DNA of 43,092 bases from Ruminococcaceae bacterium UBA6413. Its GTDB lineage: Bacteria; Bacillota; Clostridia; Oscillospirales; Ruminococcaceae. The DNA lies in contig DJPL01000033.1 of NCBI GenBank assembly GCA_002437415.1, forward strand, positions 1 to 43,092, written 5' to 3'. Each line of letters opens with the position of its first letter. Position 1 is the stretch's first letter. This document shows positions 33,036 through 40,744 of this stretch, piece after piece. The notes beneath the pieces are model-generated. The model had not been told where the DNA came from, did no database searches, and saw nothing but the letters and a program-made list of their open reading frames with translations. The position numbers and the translations under genes are program-made.

Positions 33036-34328
33036 ATGTTTTCGGTAAAAAAGACATTATCCGCAGTTCTGGCGGGTGCAATGTTACTGAGTTCACTTGT
33101 AATAAGCGGTTGCAGTAACGGTGAAGCATCGGGCACGCAGTCGGGCAGTGATACAAGCACGGCGGAAGTCATCACCGCACATCAGGGTGAAATAAAGGAC
33201 ATAAGCTCTATGGAGCTTATAAAAGACATGAAGATAGGCTGGAGTCTCGGAAACACGCTTGACGGCGGCGGACAGGGCAACAAAGGTTCAGCTCCCGAAA
33301 CGATAGAACGCTCATGGGGCAACCCTGTTACCACAAAAGAGATGATAGATGAGATAAAGAACGCCGGTTTCAATGTCCTGCGTATCCCTACCACATGGGA
33401 TTGGAGCACAGGTGACGCTCCCGATTATAAGATAAGCGATGAGTGGCTTGCAAGAGTAAAGGAAGTAGTTGACTACGGCATGGCAAACGATATGTATGTC
33501 ATTCTTAATCTCCATCACGAAACATGGCACTATCCCACTGAGGATAACTACGAGGCGGCAAGCGACAGACTTAAAAAGGTATGGACTCAGATAGGAAACT
33601 ATTTTGAAAACTACGATGAGCACCTTATCTTTGAAGGTCTTAACGAACCGCGTGTTATCGGCACTGATGAGGAGTGGAACGGCGGCAGTGAAGCAACGAG
33701 AGAAGTAGTAAACAAGCTGGACGCTGACTTTGTATCTACGATCCGCAGTCTTGGCGGCAACAACAAGCTCCGTCACCTTATGATACCGGGCTATGCCGCA
33801 TCATCAAGCGAGGTCGCACTTAAGGCGCTTAAAATCCCCGAAAATGACGATAAGCTGATAGTTTCGGTTCACGCATACATACCTTATAATTTTGCACTTG
33901 CCGATACAAAGCAGGCAAACAAGTGGGTAGCCTGCAAGGGCGGATTTACCGATGATATTGATAATCTTGCCGATCTTTTAAAAACTACGTTTATCGACAA
34001 GGGTCAGGCTGTTATTATAGGCGAGTTCGGTGCAAGAAGCAAGGATAACGAAAAATATCGTGCAGAATGGGCTAAATACTATGTTACCAAGATGAATACG
34101 ATCGGCGTTCCGTGCATATGGTGGGACAACGGTGCGTTCACGGGAAGCGGAGAGCTGTTCGGACTGTTTGACAGACGTACTCTTGAATGGAGATTTCCGC
34201 TTGTAAAGGATGCTCTTATATCGGCGGCTAACGGTGAATACACGGTAGACGGTCTTAAGTCGGATAAATCTATTCTTAATGAGCTGAAAAATGATATGGC
34301 AGAAGCTAAAAACAGCAGTGCCGAATAA
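33036..34328 (+). CDS. GH5 endoglucanase lipoprotein (GH5_4-like)
   Basis: At 430 residues it starts with a lipoprotein signal ending in ISGC (Cys near residue 26), then a short Ser/Gly/Thr spacer and one glycoside hydrolase family 5 barrel. Motifs in order are GWSLGNTLDGGG, FNVLRIPTTWDW, VILNLHHETW, FEGLNEPR (acid/base Glu near 203), VHAYIPYNFA and VIIGEFGA (nucleophile Glu near 330), then CIWWDNG. The LNEPR, PGYAASSS and YxPYNF patterns fit subfamily 4, which cleaves xyloglucan, beta-glucan and cellulose. No carbohydrate-binding or dockerin module is present, so it is a cell-attached enzyme. GGAGC precedes the ATG. It follows hisE by 9 bases and should be co-transcribed with hisI-hisE. Confidence 0.92.
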   Translation: MFSVKKTLSAVLAGAMLLSSLVISGCSNGEASGTQSGSDTSTAEVITAHQGEIKDISSMELIKDMKIGWSLGNTLDGGGQGNKGSAPETIERSWGNPVTTKEMIDEIKNAGFNVLRIPTTWDWSTGDAPDYKISDEWLARVKEVVDYGMANDMYVILNLHHETWHYPTEDNYEAASDRLKKVWTQIGNYFENYDEHLIFEGLNEPRVIGTDEEWNGGSEATREVVNKLDADFVSTIRSLGGNNKLRHLMIPGYAASSSEVALKALKIPENDDKLIVSVHAYIPYNFALADTKQANKWVACKGGFTDDIDNLADLLKTTFIDKGQAVIIGEFGARSKDNEKYRAEWAKYYVTKMNTIGVPCIWWDNGAFTGSGELFGLFDRRTLEWRFPLVKDALISAANGEYTVDGLKSDKSILNELKNDMAEAKNSSAE

Positions 34329-34334
34329 CTGAAA

Positions 34335-34638
34335 CAAAAGGGCAGTGATTTAACTATCATTGCCATCAGACTGTAGAAAAACCTATATATTTTTTTTAAA
34401 ATAGGGTGTTTGGTGTTGCTTGCTCTGCTGGTTTTGCGTCGTGCAAAACTTTTGGCAAGCAACCAAAGCATCCTTGCTTGGGGCGTAGCCCCAAGCGGGG
34501 TGAGGGCAGCAGCCCCACGCTCAGCCCCTTTCCCGGGGAAAGGGGTTTGGGGATAGGGATTGCAAATAAGCACTTTTTTGAAAAAACAGACTTTTTCTAC
34601 AAGCTGAGGGCTGTGATTAAATATCATTGCCCTTTTTG
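34335..34638. mobile_element. MITE-like structured repeat element, non-coding
   Basis: Imperfect terminal inverted repeats of about 42 bases bound the element. The left repeat (34335-34381) has CAAAAGGGCA, TGAT, ATCA, GCC, TCAG and TGTAGAAAAA. The right repeat (34592-34638) has the same blocks inverted, from TTTTTCTACA to TGCCCTTTTTG. Inside are three strong hairpins: 34409-34467 (nested TTTGG/CCAAA, TTGCTTGC/GCAAGCAA and TTTTGC/GCAAAA), 34476-34496 (GCTTGGGGC/GCCCCAAGC, 3-base loop) and 34525-34545 (CCCCTTTCC/GGAAAGGGG, 3-base loop). No transposase gene is present. The only sizeable ORF across it is a minus-strand shadow. The element fills the 322-base gap between the endoglucanase and the Smr gene. 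A clear target-site duplication was not found. Confidence 0.65.
34610..34637 (+). terminator. Terminator-like hairpin in the right repeat end
   Basis: The stretch from GGGCTGTGAT to ATCATTGCCC forms a hairpin with a 5-base loop, followed by TTTTT. It lies within the right inverted repeat and may end the endoglucanase transcript just before the Smr gene. The left repeat forms a similar hairpin without a T-tract. Confidence 0.5.
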
Positions 34639-34650
34639 AAAGGAAAAAAT

Positions 34651-34884
34651 ATGCGCATAATTACAGTAGACCTGCACGGAATGACAAAGGACGAGGCAAG
34701 AAACAAGCTCGTTATGACTATAAGAAACGCGCCGCAGGGAAGTGTCGAGCTTCGTGTGACACACGGCTGTAATAACGGAAACGTGCTTCAACAGATGGTA
34801 CGTCGGGAATTCAGATCTCCGAGGATAGACTATATCCAGCCTGTGCTGTCAAATGACGGTCAGACGCTTATCTTTCTGAAATAA
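34651..34884 (+). CDS. Stand-alone Smr-domain protein
   Basis: I choose ATG 34651 (77 residues), since AAAGG lies 7 bases upstream; the frame extends further only into the repeat element. It is almost exactly one Smr domain: VDLHGMTKDEARNKL (residues 5-19), then LRVTHGCNNGNVLQQMVRREF (about 46-66), matching the DLHG and THGxGxG motifs, although the second is THGCNNG rather than the canonical HGxGxG. Smr domains cleave or bind nucleic acids, either as the C-terminal part of MutS2 or alone, for example in ribosome-rescue nucleases. Function here is not determined. Confidence 0.82.
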   Translation: MRIITVDLHGMTKDEARNKLVMTIRNAPQGSVELRVTHGCNNGNVLQQMVRREFRSPRIDYIQPVLSNDGQTLIFLK

Positions 34885-34950
34885 CTGTATCGTTACAGTA
34901 ACAAATTCGGACTTTGTTGTGTAATTTCTCCGAAATTTTTGTAAAAACTC

Positions 34951-34979
34951 TTGATTTTTTGTGAATTTAGTAGTATAAT
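34951..34979 (+). promoter_or_regulatory. Sigma-A promoter of the SDR gene
   Basis: TTGATT and TATAAT are separated by exactly 17 bases, 46 bases before the ATG at 35026. Confidence 0.78.
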
Positions 34980-35025
34980 TGCTTACTGCGATAAGCAAAT
35001 ACATAAATCTCAGGAGGATAAGAAT

Positions 35026-35781
35026 ATGGATCGTTTAAAAGGAAAAGTAGCGGTTATCACAGGCGCAAATTCCGGTGTCGGAGAAGCTACGGCGCTTGCA
35101 TTTGCAAAAGAGGGCGCAACGGTAGTTATATCTGCACGTCGTATCGAGCCTCTTAACGCTGTTGCCGATAAGATAAAGGCTGAGGGTGGCACGGTTCTTG
35201 CAGTTCCGACCGATATTTCAGACAAGGCGGCTTGTGAAAACCTTATGGATAAGGCTGTCGAAGCATTCGGAAAGATCGATATTCTTGTAAACAACGCAGG
35301 TGTTCTCGAAAGCGGACTTAAGCCTATCGACCGTTTCAATGACGATGACCTTGACAGAATTGTAAATACAAATGAAAAGGGCACAATGTACTGTATGCGT
35401 GCCGCACTTAAATATATGAAGGAATGGGCATCTATCGTAAATGTTGCGTCTGTTGCAGGCGTAATGGGCTGCGGCGGTGCGGCATATGTTGCATCAAAGG
35501 CGGCTATTGTCGGTATCACAAAGCACACAGCAATGCGCTATGCCGATAAGCATATCCGTTGCAATGCGGTTTGCCCCGGAAATATCCTCACTCCTATGAC
35601 AGCCAACGCTTCAAACGACCTTGACGTTGATATGATCACCGCAATGTCAAAGCATAACGATTTAAGAGTAGGCTCGTGCACAGCCGAGCAGGTCGCAGGC
35701 ATTATCCTGTTTATGGCTTCCGATGAGGCAAAGCCTATCAACGGTCAGATCCTTGTAACCGATTTCGGTTCAACTCTTTAA
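35026..35781 (+). CDS. Short-chain dehydrogenase/reductase
   Basis: I choose ATG 35026 (251 residues) because AGGAGG lies 8 bases upstream; an upstream in-frame start falls on the promoter. It is a classical SDR: cofactor motif TGANSGVGEA (about 12-21), NNAGV (about 89-93), catalytic Ser in VNVASVAGVMG (about 138), YVASK catalytic Tyr and Lys (about 152-156), and CPGNILTPM. ARRIE after the second strand (Arg36, Arg37) suggests NADP(H) preference. The substrate is not predictable. It is a single-gene unit with its own promoter and terminator. Confidence 0.93.
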   Translation: MDRLKGKVAVITGANSGVGEATALAFAKEGATVVISARRIEPLNAVADKIKAEGGTVLAVPTDISDKAACENLMDKAVEAFGKIDILVNNAGVLESGLKPIDRFNDDDLDRIVNTNEKGTMYCMRAALKYMKEWASIVNVASVAGVMGCGGAAYVASKAAIVGITKHTAMRYADKHIRCNAVCPGNILTPMTANASNDLDVDMITAMSKHNDLRVGSCTAEQVAGIILFMASDEAKPINGQILVTDFGSTL

Positions 35782-35804
35782 TTGAAGATTTAATATGATA
35801 ATTT

Positions 35805-35848
35805 ATGAGCAGTGCTTGCATTACGGCAGGTACTGCTCATTATTTTTA
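35805..35848 (+). terminator. Terminator after the SDR gene
   Basis: ATGAGCAGT pairs perfectly with ACTGCTCAT around an 18-base loop, followed by TATTTTTAT. Confidence 0.75.
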
Positions 35849-35919
35849 TGTGCTGTGAAGCATTTTCGAGAAAATTCCTGAATTTAAAACCGATAAACCT
35901 CAATTACCGCAACAAACTA

Positions 35920-35948
35920 TTGAAAAAAGCAGTAAAATGTATTATAAT
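35920..35948 (+). promoter_or_regulatory. Sigma-A promoter of rnr
   Basis: TTGAAA and TATAAT are separated by exactly 17 bases, 73 bases before the TTG start of rnr. Confidence 0.78.
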
Positions 35949-36021
35949 AAAATAGATTAGAAGAAAAAGAAGATTATGAACAGCGGTAAAGTAACAAACT
36001 GCACAGAGAAAGGAAAACATT

Positions 36022-38163
36022 TTGAACTTAGAAACACTTATTATCGCCACACTGTTTGAAAACGGCGGGGGAATGTCATTAAAGCAGATAGCAAGCAAGA
36101 ACGATCTGCCGAAAAAATATCTCGACAAGCTGAAAAACACAGCAAAAATAATGATACGTCAGAGGACGATTTTCAAGGCAAAGAGTGACCTGCTCTATAT
36201 AAGCAATATGCGCACTGTGTTTGCCGGAAAGGTAGCCACGCTTTCACGCACATTCGGCTTTGTCACAAACCTTACAACGGGCGAAGATTGCTTTGTAAGC
36301 GGAGGTAAGCTCAAAGGCGCAGTTCCCGGTGATACGGTCATAGCCCGTGAGATAGCCGCAAAGACCGAGCAGAGAAGCGCAACGGCTGAGGTGCTCGCAG
36401 TGCTTGACCAGTCGGAGGAGCTTTTCGGCGGCGTTATCGTAAAAGAGGGTATGATGCTTAAGGTTCTGCCCGATTCGCTTGGCTGTCCTCCTCTCACGAT
36501 CCTTAAGGTCAAGGAGCAGATAAAAGAGGGCGACAAGGTACTGTTCTCTATAAGAAAGCGCGGAGAACACCACTCGGAGCACATTGTTGATATAGTGAAG
36601 GTGCTCGGCTCGAGCGAATATGCAAAATCCGCTACAGAAGCATATCTCATTCAGAACAATATACCCGTTGATTTTTCGGAAGAGGCGCGTAATCAGGCAA
36701 AGCAGTATGTGAATGCCGTTATTGACGAGAAGCAGGCGGCTAAAAGACTTGACCTGCGCGACCTGCCTATCTTCACTATAGACGGCGCGGATACAAAGGA
36801 TATAGACGATGCGATAAGCGTTGAACGCATTGACGGCGGCTATAAGCTCGGCGTTCATATCGCCGATGTAAGCCACTATGTAACAGAGGACTCACCGCTT
36901 GACAATGACGCTTTTGAAAGAGGTACAAGCGTATATATTGCCGATAAGGTCATACCTATGCTCCCCAAGGAGCTCAGCAACGGCATATGCTCACTCAATC
37001 CGGGAGTGGACAGGCTTGCTTTTTCGTGCCTTATGGAGATATCGGACAAGGGCACTGTAAAGAAATACAAGTTTGCAAAGACCGTTATCCGTTCGCGCGT
37101 ACAGGGCGTGTACAGTGAGGTAAACTCTATACTTGACGGCACGGCAACGGCTCAGATAAAGAAGAAGTATAAGGAAGTCATAGACTGCATACCGCTTATG
37201 AACGAGCTTGCACAGATACTGATAAAGAAGCGCAAGGACAGAGGTGCGCCCGAGATACAGTCGAGCGAGAGCAAGATAATCTGTGACGAGAACGGAATTT
37301 GTATCGATATCAAGCCCAGAGTTCAGGGCGTATCCGAGGGCATTATAGAGGAATTTATGCTTATGGCGAACAATTCCGCCGCTAAGGTCGGTATGAAAAA
37401 GGAGATACCTTTTGTGTACCGTGTGCATGAAAATCCGCCCGCCGAAAAGATAGAATCGCTGAAAACCACTCTTGAGGCGCTCGGCATAAATCCGCTCGGA
37501 ATAAACGAAAAGGCAGACGCAAAGACCTTTGCTAAGCTGCTTGAGAAAACTGCGGACGACCCCAGAAACGTAATTATCAACCGTATTGTCCTGCGTACTA
37601 TGGCTAAGGCTAAGTATTCCGAACAGCCTATAGGTCACTTCGGACTTGTAATGAAAGAGTATGCGCATTTCACATCGCCCATAAGACGTTACGCCGACCT
37701 TTCAATTCACCGTATCCTGACCGACTATGTTGCAAGAAAGGGCGCGGACAAGCTTAAGAAGAAGTACGGCGAGTTCTCGGTCAAGGCGGCGGCTCAGGCA
37801 ACCAAGACAGAGCTTTCGGCAGTAGCGGCGGAAAGAAGCTGTGAGGATTTCTACGCGGCTGAATATATGAAAAAGCACGTCGGCGAGGAATTTGACGGAA
37901 TTATCTCGGGTGTTATCGGAAGCGGACTTTTCGTTGAACTGCCGAACACCGTTGAGGGCAAGATAGATGTGCGTTCATTGTCGGAAAACTATTTTGAAGT
38001 AAGAAACGGCATTGCGCTCTATGACGGCGTTACAGGCACAATGTACACGATGGGCGACAAGGTTCGTGTAAAATGCATCAACGCAAATGTCAACTTAGGA
38101 CAGATCGACTTTGAGCTTATCAAGGTCTATGCAGAAGACTCGAACGGCGATAAAGCCGAATAA
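36022..38163 (+). CDS. rnr: Ribonuclease R
   Basis: It is a 3'-5' exoribonuclease that degrades structured RNA. At 713 residues the order is: winged-helix-like N-terminus (1-55, MSLKQIASKNDLPKKYLDKL), cold-shock domains (about 66-200, FGFVTNLTTGEDCFVSGG..GAVPGDTVI), the RNB catalytic domain (about 235-560, with TIDGADTKDIDDAISVE carrying the four metal-binding Asp, and GVHIADVSHYV), the HFTSPIRRYADLSIHR stretch, and a C-terminal S1 domain (about 625-705, FDGIISGVIGSGLFVEL). The TTG start is supported by GAAAGG upstream. No smpB or ssrA, frequent neighbours of rnr, is seen nearby. Confidence 0.96.
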   Translation: MNLETLIIATLFENGGGMSLKQIASKNDLPKKYLDKLKNTAKIMIRQRTIFKAKSDLLYISNMRTVFAGKVATLSRTFGFVTNLTTGEDCFVSGGKLKGAVPGDTVIAREIAAKTEQRSATAEVLAVLDQSEELFGGVIVKEGMMLKVLPDSLGCPPLTILKVKEQIKEGDKVLFSIRKRGEHHSEHIVDIVKVLGSSEYAKSATEAYLIQNNIPVDFSEEARNQAKQYVNAVIDEKQAAKRLDLRDLPIFTIDGADTKDIDDAISVERIDGGYKLGVHIADVSHYVTEDSPLDNDAFERGTSVYIADKVIPMLPKELSNGICSLNPGVDRLAFSCLMEISDKGTVKKYKFAKTVIRSRVQGVYSEVNSILDGTATAQIKKKYKEVIDCIPLMNELAQILIKKRKDRGAPEIQSSESKIICDENGICIDIKPRVQGVSEGIIEEFMLMANNSAAKVGMKKEIPFVYRVHENPPAEKIESLKTTLEALGINPLGINEKADAKTFAKLLEKTADDPRNVIINRIVLRTMAKAKYSEQPIGHFGLVMKEYAHFTSPIRRYADLSIHRILTDYVARKGADKLKKKYGEFSVKAAAQATKTELSAVAAERSCEDFYAAEYMKKHVGEEFDGIISGVIGSGLFVELPNTVEGKIDVRSLSENYFEVRNGIALYDGVTGTMYTMGDKVRVKCINANVNLGQIDFELIKVYAEDSNGDKAE

Positions 38164-38193
38164 TAAGTAAAAATCAAGAGGAGAAGAATTAAA

Positions 38194-38751
38194 ATGGCAA
38201 ACGAAAAGAAGGAACACAAGGATCTGCGTGACGTAAAAGCGTTCAAGGCGGTAGGTCAGGGTGTTGAAAAGGTAGGAAAGATCAAGTTCGTAAGCGAGTT
38301 CAAGGATTTCATATCCAAGGGCAATGTTATGGATATGGCAGTAGGTATGATCGTCGGTGCGGCTTTCACCGCGATAGTAACATCGCTTGTAAACAACATA
38401 CTTATGCCGGCACTCGGTATGATCACCGGACAGATCGACTTCTCAGACCTTAAGATAGTGCTTAAGGCGGCTGTAAAAGAGGGCAGTGAGATAATCGAGC
38501 CCGAGGTTGCTATAGGCTACGGTGCGTTTATCAACTCCGTTATCAGCTTCCTGCTTATTGCGCTGTCGGTATTCATACTTATCAAGGTACTCGGCGCATT
38601 TAAAAGAAAGAAAGAAGAAGAGCCTGAGGAAGAGCCTGCTCCCGATCCGCAGATCGAACTGCTTACCGAGATACGCGACCTACTTAAAGGCGAAGCCGCT
38701 GTAAATGCTGAAAGCGAAGAAGAAAAAGAACCCGAAGCACTCACAAAGTAA
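38194..38751 (+). CDS. mscL: Large-conductance mechanosensitive channel
   Basis: It releases solutes on hypo-osmotic shock. At 185 residues it is longer than the roughly 130-150 usual. Residues 1-33 are a charged N-terminal extension rich in Lys. The channel core follows: EFKDFISKGNVMDMAVGMIVGAAFTAIVTSLVNNILMPALG (about 35-75, amphipathic helix plus TM1), a loop of about 40 residues, and TM2 near 108-131 (INSVISFLLIALSVFILIKVL). The C-terminus has an acidic EEEPEEEP segment, then QIELLTEIRDLL, the conserved C-terminal helix of MscL, and a further acidic tail. It follows rnr by 30 bases with GAGGAG upstream. Confidence 0.94.
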   Translation: MANEKKEHKDLRDVKAFKAVGQGVEKVGKIKFVSEFKDFISKGNVMDMAVGMIVGAAFTAIVTSLVNNILMPALGMITGQIDFSDLKIVLKAAVKEGSEIIEPEVAIGYGAFINSVISFLLIALSVFILIKVLGAFKRKKEEEPEEEPAPDPQIELLTEIRDLLKGEAAVNAESEEEKEPEALTK

Positions 38752-38786
38752 GTACATAGAATTAACGCAGATCATCGGAGGGCAAA

Positions 38787-39386
38787 GTGATAAATCAGGA
38801 TACGATCATTTCGGACGGAACGCTTACTAAGGAAGAAAAGGAAAAGCTACAGCAGGAGTTTTTCGAGCGCCAACAGAAAGAACTGCATAAGGGCAAGCTG
38901 TTTATGATAGCAAGCGTTATTGCGCTGTATGCGAATGCAGTTGTTACTGCGGCTTTGTATCCGCTGTATCTGATGGATCTTCTGCGCTCAATATTCTTTA
39001 TAACCGACCCCAAAAAGGTAGATGATTTTGCTCTGCCCGAGTCGGCGATAATGTTTATCACGACGATGATAATCTTTATCATTCTGTGCATAAATATCGG
39101 TATGGCGATTGCCACCAACGTCTGTGCCGTAAAGAAGAAAGGTGCAAGACCTGCGGCGGCGGTTTCGTTTATACTTGCCGGGATAATCAACCTGCTGATT
39201 ACGGTGATGCAGTTGAGCTCGGCACTGACCTACAGCGATACCGCGGCAAAAATCGCGATGTTTGTAAACATTCTGTTCTGTGTCGTATGCGGCGCGGGGA
39301 TCTATATCACGATATTCAGGACGAATATTTCTGATTACACCTATGCGGCAGTGTCTGAAGCGTCTGAAAAAGCCGAAAAAATGTAA
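38787..39386 (+). CDS. Four-helix membrane protein of unknown function
   Basis: At 199 residues it starts with GTG 38787, supported by GGAGGG 5 bases upstream. The N-terminal 35 residues are charged and Gln/Glu/Lys-rich (KEEKEKLQQEFFERQQKEL), probably a cytoplasmic helix. Four membrane segments follow, near residues 35-63, 88-115, 122-147 and 154-178. No motif is recognised. It lies 35 bases after mscL with no terminator between, so rnr, mscL and this gene may form one unit. Confidence 0.72.
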   Translation: MINQDTIISDGTLTKEEKEKLQQEFFERQQKELHKGKLFMIASVIALYANAVVTAALYPLYLMDLLRSIFFITDPKKVDDFALPESAIMFITTMIIFIILCINIGMAIATNVCAVKKKGARPAAAVSFILAGIINLLITVMQLSSALTYSDTAAKIAMFVNILFCVVCGAGIYITIFRTNISDYTYAAVSEASEKAEKM

Positions 39387-39417
39387 TTTACTTAAAATCG
39401 AAATTTCCTTAAGTAAA
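39387..39417. promoter_or_regulatory. Inverted repeat upstream of the GH130 promoter
   Basis: TTTACTTAA and TTAAGTAAA form a perfect 9-bp inverted repeat with 13 bases between, 15 bases before the -35 box of the phosphorylase gene. It begins at the stop codon of the previous gene. It may be a regulator site or, less likely given the lack of GC pairs, a terminator. Confidence 0.45.
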
Positions 39418-39431
39418 TTTAAGAAAAAGTA

Positions 39432-39460
39432 TTGCATTTTGCGCCTAACTGTTGTATAAT
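39432..39460 (+). promoter_or_regulatory. Sigma-A promoter of the GH130 gene
   Basis: TTGCAT and TATAAT are separated by exactly 17 bases, 62 bases before the ATG at 39522. Confidence 0.8.
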
Positions 39461-39521
39461 CTAAAATGCGGCTATTCCTGATAGCTAACCCAACTAAACC
39501 GAAAGGAAAAATAGTTAATAA

Positions 39522-40697
39522 ATGAGCTTATTTGAAGAAAACAAGAAGAGAGTGATAGACGATTATGAGCGTCTTATCAACAGGAAGAACGCCGTTGCTG
39601 ACTGCTATAACGGCATATATGACAGATATGTAAACCCCGTTCTGACGGCTGACCACGCTCCTTACTTCTGGAAGTACGATATGAACCCCAAGACAAACCC
39701 CTATTTTATGGAGCGTCTTGGCATAAACGCTGTGCTCAACTCGGGCGCACTTTATCTCAACGGCAAGTATTATCTTGTAGCGAGAGTTGAGGGCAACGAC
39801 AGAAAATCGTTCTTTGCGGTTGCTGAGAGCGACAAGCCTACTGAGGGCTTCCGTTTCCACGACTATCCCGTTCAACTCCCCGATACGGAAAAGGAAGAAA
39901 CAAACGTATATGATATGCGCCTTACTCAGCATGAGGACGGCTGGATCTACGGCGTGTTCTGTTCCGAGAGCAAGGACAAGGACAGCAATGACCTTTCTGC
40001 CGCTGTAGCCCAGGCAGGTATCGTCCGCACAAAGGACTTAAAGACATGGGAGCGCTTACCCAACCTTAAATCAAAGTCACCTCAGCAGAGAAACGTTGTT
40101 CTTCACCCCGAATTTGTTGACGGCAAATATGCATTCTATACACGTCCTCAGGACGACTTCATTCAGACAGGCTCGGGCGGCGGTGTATGCTTCGGTCTGT
40201 GCGAGGATATCAATGATCCCGTTATCTGCACCGAAGAGGTCGTGATCTCACCCAGACAGTACCACACGATCACTGAGGTCAAGAACGGCGCAGGTGCTGT
40301 TCCGATAAAGACTCCCAAGGGCTGGATACACATTGCGCACGGCGTTCGTAACACGGCGGCAGGACTGAGATATGTAATCTATGTATTCGCTACCGACCTT
40401 AACGATCCGTCAAAGCTTATTGCTTCTCCCTCGGGTTTGTTCATAGCTCCTCACAAGGGCGAGCGTGTGGGCGACGTATCGAATGTGTGCTTCACAAACG
40501 GCGCTGTTGTCACCGAAAACAACGATGTTTACATCTACTACGCATCTTCCGATACAAGACTGCACGTTGCGGCTACGACGATCGACAAGCTGATGGATTA
40601 CACATTCAATACTCCCACAGATCCGCTCCGTTCGGTTGACTGCGTAAAGCAGAGATGTGAGCTTATCAGCAAAAATCTTGAAATAATGAACAAGTAA
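39522..40697 (+). CDS. GH130 family 4-O-beta-D-mannosyl-D-glucose phosphorylase
   Basis: It is cytoplasmic, 391 residues, no signal peptide. The five-bladed GH130 fold is indicated by YFMERLGINAVLNSGALYLNGKYYLVARVEGNDRKSFFAVAES (residues 60-103), NVYDMRLTQHEDGWIYGVFCSE with the catalytic Asp near residue 131, RNVVLHPEFVDGKYAFYTRPQD, and GWIHIAHGVRNT. The pattern fits subfamily 1, which phosphorolyses Man-beta-1,4-Glc to mannose 1-phosphate and glucose in beta-mannan use. The usual partner, a cellobiose 2-epimerase, is not in this window. GAAAGG precedes the ATG. The gene has its own promoter, an upstream inverted repeat and a terminator. Confidence 0.93.
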   Translation: MSLFEENKKRVIDDYERLINRKNAVADCYNGIYDRYVNPVLTADHAPYFWKYDMNPKTNPYFMERLGINAVLNSGALYLNGKYYLVARVEGNDRKSFFAVAESDKPTEGFRFHDYPVQLPDTEKEETNVYDMRLTQHEDGWIYGVFCSESKDKDSNDLSAAVAQAGIVRTKDLKTWERLPNLKSKSPQQRNVVLHPEFVDGKYAFYTRPQDDFIQTGSGGGVCFGLCEDINDPVICTEEVVISPRQYHTITEVKNGAGAVPIKTPKGWIHIAHGVRNTAAGLRYVIYVFATDLNDPSKLIASPSGLFIAPHKGERVGDVSNVCFTNGAVVTENNDVYIYYASSDTRLHVAATTIDKLMDYTFNTPTDPLRSVDCVKQRCELISKNLEIMNK

Positions 40698-40703
40698 TTA
40701 TTA

Positions 40704-40732
40704 TGCCCCCGAAGCGGTTCGGGGGCAATTTT
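40704..40732 (+). terminator. Terminator after the GH130 gene
   Basis: GCCCCCGAA pairs perfectly with TTCGGGGGC around a 4-base loop, followed by AATTTT. It ends only 12 bases before the DinB-like start, so the next gene depends on readthrough or on a promoter that I could not see. Confidence 0.85.
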
Positions 40733-40744
40733 ACAGGTGGAAAT

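Noticed and set aside
34079..34627. Long minus-strand ORF (182 codons) over the end of the endoglucanase and the repeat element
   Set aside because: It has no ribosome binding site, is antisense to a clear GH5 gene in its second half, and its first half is just translation of the hairpin element.
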